Assembly (NCBI GenBank): GCA_004794785.1
Contig: SJOL01008829.1
Location: 322,881-386,880 of the forward strand
Origin: Opisthorchis felineus
Lineage: Eukaryota; Platyhelminthes; Trematoda; Opisthorchiida; Opisthorchiidae
Reading direction: 5' to 3'
Length of the DNA stretch: 64,000 nucleotides
Part shown: in pieces, positions 35,219 to 44,232 of the stretch
How the letters are laid out: each line of letters opens with the position of its first letter
Numbering within the stretch: the stretch's first letter is position 1
The notes under the pieces: model-generated
What the model was told of the DNA's origin: nothing
The model's database searches: none
The model's input: only the letters and a program-made list of their open reading frames with translations
Position numbers and translations under genes: made by a program

Positions 35219-37944
35219 TATAGTAGACATTCCAACCCACGGGCAAAGAATGCACGTGCTGTCAGCTGGAGCGTGTTCGTAAGAACGAATTCTGGCAATG
35301 CAGTACTTAAAAGACCCACTTAGGATGCCCGCATTACAGGAAACGGATCTAGCAACCCATTACAGAAAATGATAGGGAGGTTCGTGCAAAGTGATGTGAT
35401 AACCCACTCAGAGGCAGTGCAAAGGGATTATATCGTTTTTAAGCCACCTACTCACTCACTGCTACTCAAAAAGGTTCTTTCTTGTCGTCTTGCCTTTATC
35501 GCAAGCGGGAAGGCCCTTGTTTTCAGTGGGACGCTGACTGAATGTAAAATGGTAGCTAACCAGGTCATAGCAACCTTACCTAGTTATTTTTTCTGGCCCT
35601 TAGCCTGACACGTATAGATATGTTAATCACCCGCATCATTAGTATGATTCTATTCCCCTCTCTTGATTCTCCCAAGTAATTTCTACTAAATAATGTGAGT
35701 GGTAATATATGCTGATGAAAGTTTACTTCTTTGGAGGGAGAGGTGTCTCATAAGAACTCTCACTTTGGACAAAAAAGCATATTCTCTTAAGTTTCGATTC
35801 ATAATGGCGACATTTTATTTATGCAAGTGGTAATTTTCATGAAACGTCACGTCTTGTGCTAGTTTTCTGGGATGAAACGTTGTCTTATATTTGAATACAT
35901 TGAGGGTAAGTAATTATACAAATAACTTAATTTGTCCATGGCACGCAACAAACAGTAAACTGATAAGAGGAGTGGGATGGACTAAGAAAGAGAATGAATA
36001 TTTTATCCAGACATGAAATCACAACCAGCAAATCGCATTCATCTAGCTTTAAACATCACGTAATGTCGACACAATCGTGAATGAGGAATTTGAACATTTT
36101 AGACTAATACGTTACTAATTAGTTTCATATTTGTCCAATTGTTTTATCCCAGGGCATTTTAGCTCAAGCACGTTCCGATGTACTCAATAGAAAATCGCAT
36201 ATATACACACCCCGTATGGTGTTTTCATCAACCCCTTTTTCTTTCAAAATAATACCGCGCATAAAAACAGTTAGTTCATTGAAGATAGTGGGATGCCAGT
36301 ATATTCCTTCTGCGCTTACAAGTTAAAAGTTGCTTCACCAAGTACTGACGGAGAACAAACGTTTTGCAACAAATCACGGAATAATAATCTGAGGAATGAC
36401 GTATGAAATTTCATGCGCCACCATGTACAAAAAAGAATGTACTATGATAAGCTGCCAGACTAATGGAGCTTTTCGTGGGTTTTTTATACAGTAATTCTCT
36501 AAAGACTGCGCACCCTTGGTACCAGGTAAAATCTCGCTAATTTTGGAAAGGATGTCTTGAACACACACTTTGAACCGTGGGTTGTGGTTTTTCACTGTAC
36601 AATTAGAATTAGGGACAACACACCAAGCAGCGTTCCTCTCAGTTTACCAGAAAAGAAAGTGGGAACCGTCACCGTGTCGGACAAGTAAGAATATAACAAC
36701 CTAGCTTCGTTGTCGGCAATCCCCTTGCTGGCTGGATTCAGCGACGCCTGCACTAGACTCTTCTTGAACAGCCTAATCATGGCAAAAATAAGTTAGGAAT
36801 GCGGAAATATTCTAATTCAACCGTGATTTCTAGAGTAGGCTGGCTTTGGGTCTCCCCTAATGCTCTTGTTCCCGATTGATTTCTACATAATTACCAGCAG
36901 CCTGGTGCAAAGCTCATTAGGGCTTGTTCTGAGACCTGCAGAAAACTATCTATATTTCAAAGCTAATATTTTTCCAGATAGATGTATATGCCGTCTGCCC
37001 GTAACTTGTGGCAGGGTTGCATTTACAATATCCTCGTAGGGTTGAAGAAAACCGCACTTTTGGAAACATGCGAATACGGCGTTGATTTGAATGAGCTGCG
37101 AACAAAGCGTGTCATCCTTTACAGTTCCTCTCAGGTTGTAGGCGGGGGGAGGTTTTCCGATGAAGGCCCGCATTAACTTGCAAATCCGCATGATGCGTAC
37201 CGGTAAATTACAGTCCTCGGTGAATATCTAGGAATGCCAAACACATATCACAGCATGTCATCCTAACACGAATTGCGGTGCACTTTATAAATGATTAAAT
37301 GCGTGGTTATCCGTATGCATGTTATCCGAAAACTGACAAAATATTATAAGAGACAAATGTAGCCACTAGTGTGACGGTGTATACTACTGATGAAGGATGC
37401 AAGTAGCCTATGGTCTGGTGTCTACGCTCCACCCCCACATGCGATGGAAGCTAAAGGTTACTATAAAAATTATGGAACCCATTTGCAGTGTTCGTTTACT
37501 ATTGTTTAGTATTCAATGAGTGCCCAGAAAAGTTCCACAGGACGCTTGAGAATATTCACTCATCAAAAACTCTGTGCAGATGAGACGTTTACTTTCGTGT
37601 CTAATGAGTTGTAACCGCTTAGTTCGTGTTTGCCAATAAACAACATCGCAGTGTAGGACTTTACGCATTTTGCTAGTGGTATTCAATTTAAAAACCTTAT
37701 TGTCGACTTCCCAAATCCAATACTGATTTCGGTTGAATACATGAAAACTCGGGCTAGTGTTTTTGCTTATCATTTGTTATTTTGATGGGTCCCGCTTTTA
37801 GATGTGCAAATATCTGCATACCATTTATGACAATTTTTTTAAGAAACGCTGACTTTCAGTTCGACTGCTTTCAATTTTACGTACACGATACTTGTGTTTA
37901 TCACTTATCTCAGCTCGGCATGCTTTTAAGCCGTCAACTCAATG
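35219..37944. other. No supported gene
   Basis: Short frames only. The last 160 bases before the gap are open on the + strand (37782-37944) and include CIPFMTIFL, hydrophobic but without a usable splice structure. Confidence 0.4.
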
Positions 37945-38087
37945 NNNNNNNNNNNNNNNNNNNNNNNNNNNNNNNNNNNNNNNNNNNNNNNNNNNNNNNN
38001 NNNNNNNNNNNNNNNNNNNNNNNNNNNNNNNNNNNNNNNNNNNNNNNNNNNNNNNNNNNNNNNNNNNNNNNNNNNNNNNNNNNNNNN
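37945..38087. other. Assembly gap (143 N)
   Basis: A run of 143 undetermined bases, directly followed by a TA tract. The simple repeat probably stopped assembly, so the true distance between flanks is unknown. Confidence 0.98.

Positions 38088-38147
<60 letters not shown>
38088..38147. repeat. (TA)30 microsatellite
   Basis: Sixty bases of pure alternating TA adjoin the gap. The tract likely extends into the N run. Confidence 0.95.
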
Positions 38148-38148
<1 letters not shown>

Positions 38149-38309
38149 CTTCAGCCAGAACAGAAATAATTCACACGAAGTAATTTCCGACAGCGTACTT
38201 TTCTGGATAGCATCCAAACTTGCTGCCTGTGATCACCATATATGAGCTGAAGACTGCAAATTTGAAACTATTGCGTTTGATGAAAGAAGCATTTCCGCCT
38301 TTCTTTTAG

Positions 38310-38368
38310 ATCCTGGACAACTCTGAAAGCTGTGATGAGTGGATTCATATTGTGTTGGCTCCCCTCAA
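38310..38368 (+). CDS. Exon of a class A (amine-type) G-protein-coupled receptor, transmembrane helix 6
   Basis: A 59-bp exon lies between the strong acceptor CCGCCTTTCTTTTAG and donor CTCAA|GTAAGT. In the frame of one base, 19 codons, one base, it reads SWTTLKAVMSGFILCWLPS. This contains FxxCWxP, the hallmark of helix 6 (F6.44, C6.47, W6.48, P6.50), preceded by TLK and M as in serotonin, dopamine and octopamine receptors (KTLxxxMGxFxLCWLPFF). Helix 6 couples ligand binding to opening of the G-protein site; such receptors sit in the plasma membrane of neurons or muscle. No convincing helix 7 (NPxxY) exon was found downstream, nor helix 5 upstream, where the gap lies. A second frame is also open here (ILDNSESCDEWIHIV). 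A lone pseudogene piece cannot be excluded. Confidence 0.48.
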
Positions 38369-38484
38369 GTAAGTTAGGATCAGCAAACAAGCTAATTTTA
38401 AGGTCATGGTGTTTCCGACGGGTTATTCTTTGATCTCACGGTAGTAATTTCCAACTAACATCAGCGCTCCTAAACAAAACTCAC

Positions 38485-38642
38485 CGAGAAATCTAATGGC
38501 CCAACATTCCACAATTGGACAGAAATTTTTTCCTCTACCAAACACGCTTTCTGGATTTCTTCCCCGCACACGTCATTCCGCCATAAGTGGGCAATCTTTC
38601 GTAAGCACTGGAGATAATACTCAATCAACCTAATAATGGCTA
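38485..38642 (-). CDS. Candidate internal exon, pair member 2, unknown product
   Basis: On the minus strand the acceptor GGTACCTCTAG gives two bases plus 52 codons to the donor TTCTCG|GTGAGT. The two leading bases complete the codon left by the exon at 39653-39789, making a leucine across a 1,010-bp intron. The peptide includes AIIRLIEYYLQCLRKIAHLW, RNDVCGEEIQKACL and ends VQLWNVGPLDFS; it looks like a folded helical protein. A second acceptor, GAGTATTATCTCCAG, would shorten the exon to 38485-38607 with phase 0, breaking compatibility with the upstream exon. Family unknown. It lies 116 bp from the receptor-like exon on the other strand, so one gene would have to sit within the other's introns. 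Confidence 0.36.
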
Positions 38643-39652
38643 CTAGAGGTACCATCTTTCCCGCCAAGAGAAAAGCACAGTACGTACCAAAGATTTGTGT
38701 ACCCTTCGTGTCAGCGAGTAATTGATATCTCGTCAAAATGTAGATGACCGAGTTTTATAAACATTGCCTGGGCTTTGGAGATGCGGCCACTTATCTCTCC
38801 ACTAAGATCACCAGAGGCAAATAGCCTTTTTAGATATACGTATTCAGAGTGCATCTCCGTCGGAAGAAAGAGGGGGAACCTTGAATGTTCAACCTAGTAC
38901 CAGAATGTAAGGCGAAATCCAATCAAAGGTGGCGGGCGGAAGTTGTTGTTATGTCACTGGAATCCTGTGCCACATTCTCACGGTCACAAAACGGTTATCT
39001 GCATACTCGGCGTTCTGTTGGTAGTAGCTCGACGTCGGCATACGTGTGTCGGAATTTTTTGTAAATATCACCGAAAACAAAGTTATGTAGAGACAGACTT
39101 ACTGCACGGCCTTATCAAAAAGCGCCCGAAATGGAATTACACGGGAGTAATTCACCCTAAGTATGCTCAACTGTGTGCGCAAGTAGCGCCTTCCGTATGC
39201 CAACAAATTTCAAAGAAACTAAGAGTCCCAGAAAGCACTTCCACATTTTTGATAATTCTTACGGTGTAAGACGCACTTTAAACATCAAGGAAGACTAGGA
39301 GTGTCGGTCTTCGTTGTGTGTAGTGCAGCCACATCATCACTGTAGGTTTTTTCCGGCCGGATTGACATCTGGCCATATAAGTTTACCCGGTGGAGCATAA
39401 TGCAAGCACACATTTTAAAAATGACGCTGATAAAGTTTCTACCAGACTAGTTGCTTCAGTTGGTGCGTTAGCCATTCCTTTAGAAGGGAGCAATTATGGG
39501 AGTTTCTAACTGAGCCCGTATTTCTTTAACGGTCCAAGTGTCTCCCAAAAAGACAAGGTGGTGATTCTAGCGGAAGTTCATCTTAGCATTCTATCGTTCG
39601 AGATCGGCAGTTTGGCTGGAGGCTCCGGATACTGCTGGCGGTCTAAACTTAC

Positions 39653-39789
39653 AATTCATTGTGTACATGTGTTCATCTATGATGTTGCTGAGGGCACAGG
39701 GGTCAGCCAAGCTTTTGATGGCGTATTCTACCAAACGTCCAATTCGTTCAGACTTCACGGAATAGTACAAAACTTCACTGAAGTTCTCG
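39653..39789 (-). CDS. Candidate internal exon, pair member 1, unknown product
   Basis: A 137-bp minus-strand exon has a pyrimidine-rich acceptor region ending GCATTTTTAG and the donor GAATT|GTAAGT. It reads one base, 45 codons, one base. The peptide begins ENFSEVLYYSVK, continues SERIGRLVEYAIKSLADP and ends CALSNIIDEHMYTMN, with a charged helical character typical of a structured cytosolic protein. Its phase fits the exon at 38485-38642. I could not name a family. The opposite strand is also open (39558-39827), so openness alone proves little; the support is the pair of splice signals and the phase match. Confidence 0.38.
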
Positions 39790-41544
39790 CTAAAAATGCG
39801 CAACAGGGTAAAAAACAGGTTATATGACAATGGTAAAAGCAAATTCTTATGCGTACCGTTGTGTGACCACCTATAAGAATATGCTCAATCAGTGATTTAA
39901 ACAAGTACAAAAATGGTAGACTTATTCTTTCAGCATTCGTTTTTTTCGACGACATGTATACCCCCATGAATCATGGGCACGTTTGGAATACAGAAATACA
40001 AGTGCCGCGGAACCACGGCCTCAGTCCTCAGTAAGTCACAAACTTAGCCAACACTGCTGGTTATAAATCAAAGTGCCGAAATTTATATTTTTCAGAAAAT
40101 AGCACCTCGCAAAATGTCGAACGTCACCAGCCCCTAGATGGTTTCCATTCAACCTAGCATGTCTGACATCGTCCGATGAATCCGAAACCTACAATCTTCT
40201 CGAAGTGGCGGAAAATCGGGTTAATATGGTTAATATGATTTCGGGTTAGACGTCGTTTAGCTTATAACGAAATCCCCGAATTCAACAGTGGAGTAAAATC
40301 ATAATAGTGAGGGGGAAATCCTCTTATATGGACACAAACAGGTATAATACGCAGAAAGGACTCTTTTTCCGAGAGATTCTGTTCAAGTAAGTTCCTAGTC
40401 TGTGAAATGAGTAACTAATGTGGATCACATAAAAATTAACTTTAAACGGAGTATCACAGACGTGTATGTTTCAGCCTCATAAACAACAGGTTTTCATCCT
40501 TGTCTTGGAGTTACTGGAATGAAAAAAGGTGGCTCCAACTTGCTCCCAGACAGAGAAACCATGGTGTACACTAGCATGCGGGAAGTAAAATGCTGCAAAC
40601 TGCATGACCGGGAGACAGAGTGTCTGCCACAACACAAGAATTATGAAGTTTCAGCCGTCATTTTGACAATTGTTCACCGAATGGCAAGCAACTGGATGGG
40701 GTTTCAAAGTGAAATGATTGCTTTCTGAAGAACAGAAGGTTGTTATTTTTTACCCACCCAAGAACTCTACTGACGTTTTTGGCACACTGCTTATGTCAGC
40801 AGTGATAATTAAAAACCGGAAAACTTTCCATCCACAGCAAGTTCGGATGCTATTCAGAAAAGTACGCTACCGGAGATTACTTCGTGTGAAGTATTTCTGT
40901 TCTCTAGTGGACCAGTGAAATTCGGTTCGTACCATTGAACTTTAATTAAATGGAGTATTCAGTCTTCGACTGCTGAAAGCGTAGAATAAAACTTGCAACA
41001 GAAATTCAGTTTATCATCACCGTTGAACATACACAACACCGTATACTATGAATGACCCAAAACGGGCTCAGACAAAACACGTCAAAAATGGATGTGGCAG
41101 TACAATACGCCGTTTGAAGCTCATAGCCTACAAACACCTAATTGCATAAACGCAGCCGTAGTAATTCAATCTAACCACAGCACTCAAATCGGACTACACG
41201 GAAAATATTCTTTTTCGAGAAAGGGTTGAACATTATTCTGGAGTTAGTCGCATCTGACCTAAACATAAATTCAGTATTAGCTGACAATAAATTTGCTTCA
41301 TCAAGCCACCTTGTCTTAGCGAACGCTTAACAAATCTATCCAAATTAGTCCAAGTTTTATTTCCTATCGCCGATAAATTCGGATATTTTGCAGAAAACAG
41401 TGTTTAGCAACATAACTGTCATTCACGTTCAACCAGAATTTGTTACTCTGTTACTCTGCTGATCCACCATAAACATATTGGAGATGGACGTGTTTCCGCT
41501 TTACTCCTAGGAATTGCGGGGAATAATTGTTACAAGGAGATGAA
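39790..41544. other. No supported gene
   Basis: A + strand donor TTCAA|GTAAGT at 40387 follows about 40 open codons ending KGLFFREILF, but its acceptor is weak. Nothing else noted. Confidence 0.4.
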
Positions 41545-41590
41545 ACGCTACTTCATGAGCTTCCGTGATCAAGCGAAACCGGTCTCTTTG
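41545..41590 (+). repeat. Decayed family-1 hammerhead copy
   Basis: Positions 41559-41574 form helix II (GCTT, loop CCGTGATC, AAGC), followed by GAAA (41575-41578) and CCGGTC (41579-41584) exactly as in the intact copies. The CTGATGA core is altered to CTTCATGA, and the helix I strands no longer pair. Helix II has a sequence different from the other copies yet is still paired. Not expected to be active. Confidence 0.45.
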
Positions 41591-43449
41591 CAACATGTTT
41601 TTCAAATTTGACCGATAAACCGAGTGTCAAATTGATATTCGTATCTTTAAAAGACCATCGAACGAGCATTTCTGACACCTGAAGTAAATAATTTTAGAAT
41701 AATGACTGAAATTTTTCCATAAGTGGAGTCATTCTTTTGGTGAATAAGTTTTACAATGCCCGTTAGATTGTATTTTGTTATGCATTTTCAGCTTCGTCAA
41801 ATTTACTTCAAGGCGGAGATTGAGTTTTACAAATCCAGGCACTCAAGGATGCAGTCATTGTCTGAGAATCACTGTACGCTTAAAACGAAAGATTTTTGCC
41901 TTCAAGCTATCACACCTTATTGACACGTCTCTCATATGCTTTCATTTTGTTTTATGGAAGTCCTGTTTAGTACTGATCAAGCCAAAGGTCAACCTCTACC
42001 AGAAGTCTCGCATATAATTATAGGTTTGCTGAACAGTCTGCTACAATATATCCCCTTGCTGTAAAGCGCATGCAAAAAAATTGGTTGTTCTTAACAACTG
42101 GACGTGTGCGCTGACAAGTGATAACCATTTGGAAGAACTTCAATTCTGTACCTTCCCCAAGGAACATTGAGGATGAACAAAATTTGCCACTATGAGCAGG
42201 AATCAACGTGCAGTTTAGAGGATGACATAAATATGCAAGCCTGAAATCTGTACTAGAATATAGACCAGGGTAAAATTTTACTTGACATAACAGCCTGCCG
42301 AAAGGTGTTGTGGTATCACATTGCAATCTTGTCTTAATAATATTAACCTTGTTAAATTCTCTCCTAAATTGTTGAACTTCTGATTTTGGCTGCTGGCTTA
42401 ATTCTTTTTCATATTTATTCACCTGATTTGTCCAAAACGATACAGGCTTGTAAGACATGTGCAAATATCACTTCTATATAGTTTTGGGAATCCGTTTTCA
42501 TTGTCTCTTGACGCTCGAGCAAGCGTGAGTTTGACATTTTCTAAACATTTTCTTATTCTAGGGAACTTCTGTTTGTGGACATCTCCTGGAGTGTTTTACA
42601 TAATCAAAATTCACTTTTTCAATTATTGTGAGCTGATATGTATGAATGCAAAATCAAATCCAGACGGCACCTAGGCAGTGACCACAAGGACAGGTCCTCT
42701 AACAACTGAAGCACCCAGAATACTCCCTTACCTATGCATGCTTTCAACGCGGATTCCATTGGCTATTTCGAAGTTTATCGATTTCACTTATGATTTCATT
42801 TAGTTTAAATCTGTCTTTAAGTTATCTTGGCAATATCACCGCACAGTCCATCGCCGATTTCGTGCTAAGGGATCAGCAGTGACATCGACCGTTTTCGCGT
42901 TGAATCACTTGGGTGGATTCGTGAAGTTTACGTGCTTTAGATAAAGCCGAGTAGTATATAAACAAGTATGAAGACTTATTTTTTCAGACGAGCGAGATTC
43001 GACCTACCCTCGATAATGAACAGATGTTACCACTTACGAAATCTTATTGGGATAACTGTTAGTAGCCAGAATATGTAAACCTTAGTCATCCATCATTAGT
43101 GGCGTTTGGTATACCACCAGCTGCGCAAAAACGTTCGGGTGGCCCGTAGTGCTACAGCCTGAAATTGGTAAAAAGTAGCCCAGTAAAACCTTTTTCTTTC
43201 ACCTGACTGATCCCAAGAATACGATAACGATTGTGTGCCTGAGTTGTTCAGGATTGTTTGATAATGACAGTAATATGTGTTTCTTTCGAAATTAGCAATA
43301 CCTAAGGGTGTCATTTTACTTGCTAGAATGCGGGCTTAAACACTACAGTTTTGTGCACCTAAGTCTAACTCTTTGACACATTTTTTCGACTCTTGTTGTC
43401 CATGCGCACGTACCTCGTATAGTAATATAATGCGAGAAAACTAGTCAGT
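41591..43449. other. Longest open frame of the window, probably chance
   Basis: The minus strand is open for 148 codons at 42018-42464. Its composition (runs of C, S, F; no motif) and the expected maximum at this stop density argue against a gene, though segments such as EKELSQQPKSEVQQFRREF look protein-like. No paired splice sites support an exon. The rest of the stretch is featureless. Confidence 0.4.
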
Positions 43450-43870
43450 TTGCACAACGGCGCCACCGGACAGTGGCATGTTTCTCATAGTCTGAAACGC
43501 TTGGAGCATCAAGCCGCTTTCACTCGTCTAAATCTCCATGAGAACGTCCAGCATATCCTTATGCGCTCATGTGGCAACTGGCTGCTAGTAAACCAGAGCA
43601 TTTTTCTGCTCATCCTTGGTGGTGAGCTGCCATCCACTCACTACTTCACATGCAGTTTGTCATCATTGAACCCACTGGACAGTCGGTTTCACTTCGGTAA
43701 GCCCCCTGAATGGCGACCATAGGAACGACCCGCGTCTGGAACGTCGTGAGAAAATGAGATCACAAACACTTTTAGGTAGGTAGGTAAGTGACAGCGAAGT
43801 GAAAAAGCAGTGAATATGTCCGTCTGGAAATGAGTGGACAGGATGGCACATGAGGTGTCACAATCCAACC
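43450..43870 (+). other. G+C-richer patch with a 90-codon open frame
   Basis: From about 43450 to 43870 base composition rises to near 50% G+C, against about 40% around it. The + strand is open to 43722 and includes RLEHQAAFTRLNLHENVQHI, and the far end has a short TAGG repeat (near 43777-43788). Such compositional islands in this window are often repeat copies. The words CCCGC, CATCTGGAAC and similar recur at 44250, so a further dispersed element is likely. I cannot assign it. Confidence 0.3.
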
Positions 43871-44073
43871 CCTTATCGTGTCACGTGATTCCAGTTTTTG
43901 GTTTTACTGAGGACAAAGCGTAAATGCCAACAGAACCCAGCAAACGTTAGGAGAAACACAATGGGATTAGAGCATTTAGCGGTTTGCATCAATACCAACA
44001 TTACATTTTTCTAGAGGAAAATGTTGGTAGCTCAGGTAGCGTAGATGGTCGTTGGCTTGTTCACTGAGCTGGG

Positions 44074-44130
44074 CAATTTGATTGCAAACGTTTCATCACC
44101 AATCGAGGTGACATCATCAGTGCGTTATTG
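44074..44130 (-). ncRNA. Hammerhead-like motif, repeat family 2
   Basis: On the minus strand: CTGATGA (44120-44114), TG, helix II TCACC-TCGATT-GGTGA (44111-44096... ends at 44096), T, GAAA (44094-44091), then CGTT (44090-44087). Helix III would be the palindrome ACGT. Helix I has GCA/TGC next to the core, an internal loop, and CAAT/ATTG beyond it. Differences from the classical fold: an extra base at each foot of helix II, and T rather than C at the cleavage site (a permitted NUH triplet, but usually slower). The copy therefore looks weakened. The second arm at 44178 lacks the core. Confidence 0.5.
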
Positions 44131-44160
44131 GGGAGCGTAGTGGTGCGTGGCGGTGGGTTG

Positions 44161-44178
44161 GTGGTTGTGCACAACCAC
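44161..44178. repeat. 18-bp perfect palindrome
   Basis: GTGGTTGTGCACAACCAC lies just inside the right arm of the inverted dimer, at the point where its homology to the left arm ends. It may be a junction product of the inverted insertion or a small hairpin. Confidence 0.7.
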
Positions 44179-44232
44179 GTTTGCAATCAAATTGCCCAGC
44201 TCAGCGAACAAGCCAACGACCATTACATTTTT

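Larger units (their letters stand above)
43999..44232. repeat. 210-bp inverted-dimer insertion of repeat family 2 with 12-bp target-site duplication
   Basis: CATTACATTTTT occurs at 43999-44010 and again at 44221-44232, bounding the insert. Inside, 44045-44090 and 44178-44223 are inverted copies, 46 bases long with one mismatch (45/46). They start atggtcgttggcttgttc on the + strand left arm and on the minus strand right arm. The left copy continues into the hammerhead-like segment; the right copy begins at that motif's predicted cleavage region and lacks it. The last three bases of the right arm overlap the duplication. An inverted dimer bounded by a duplication suits retrotransposition by a Penelope-like enzyme with strand switching. 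No coding capacity. Confidence 0.75.

Noticed and set aside
35710..35725. CTGATGAAAG and other isolated CTGATGA strings (30305, 37385, 47985) as ribozymes
   Set aside because: No paired helix II, GAAA and cleavage triplet follow in order; a seven-base core alone occurs by chance several times in 64 kb.
42018..42464. Longest open frame (148 codons, minus strand) as a gene
   Set aside because: At roughly one stop per 16 codons and 128,000 frame positions, one frame of this size is expected by chance. No motif or splice support.
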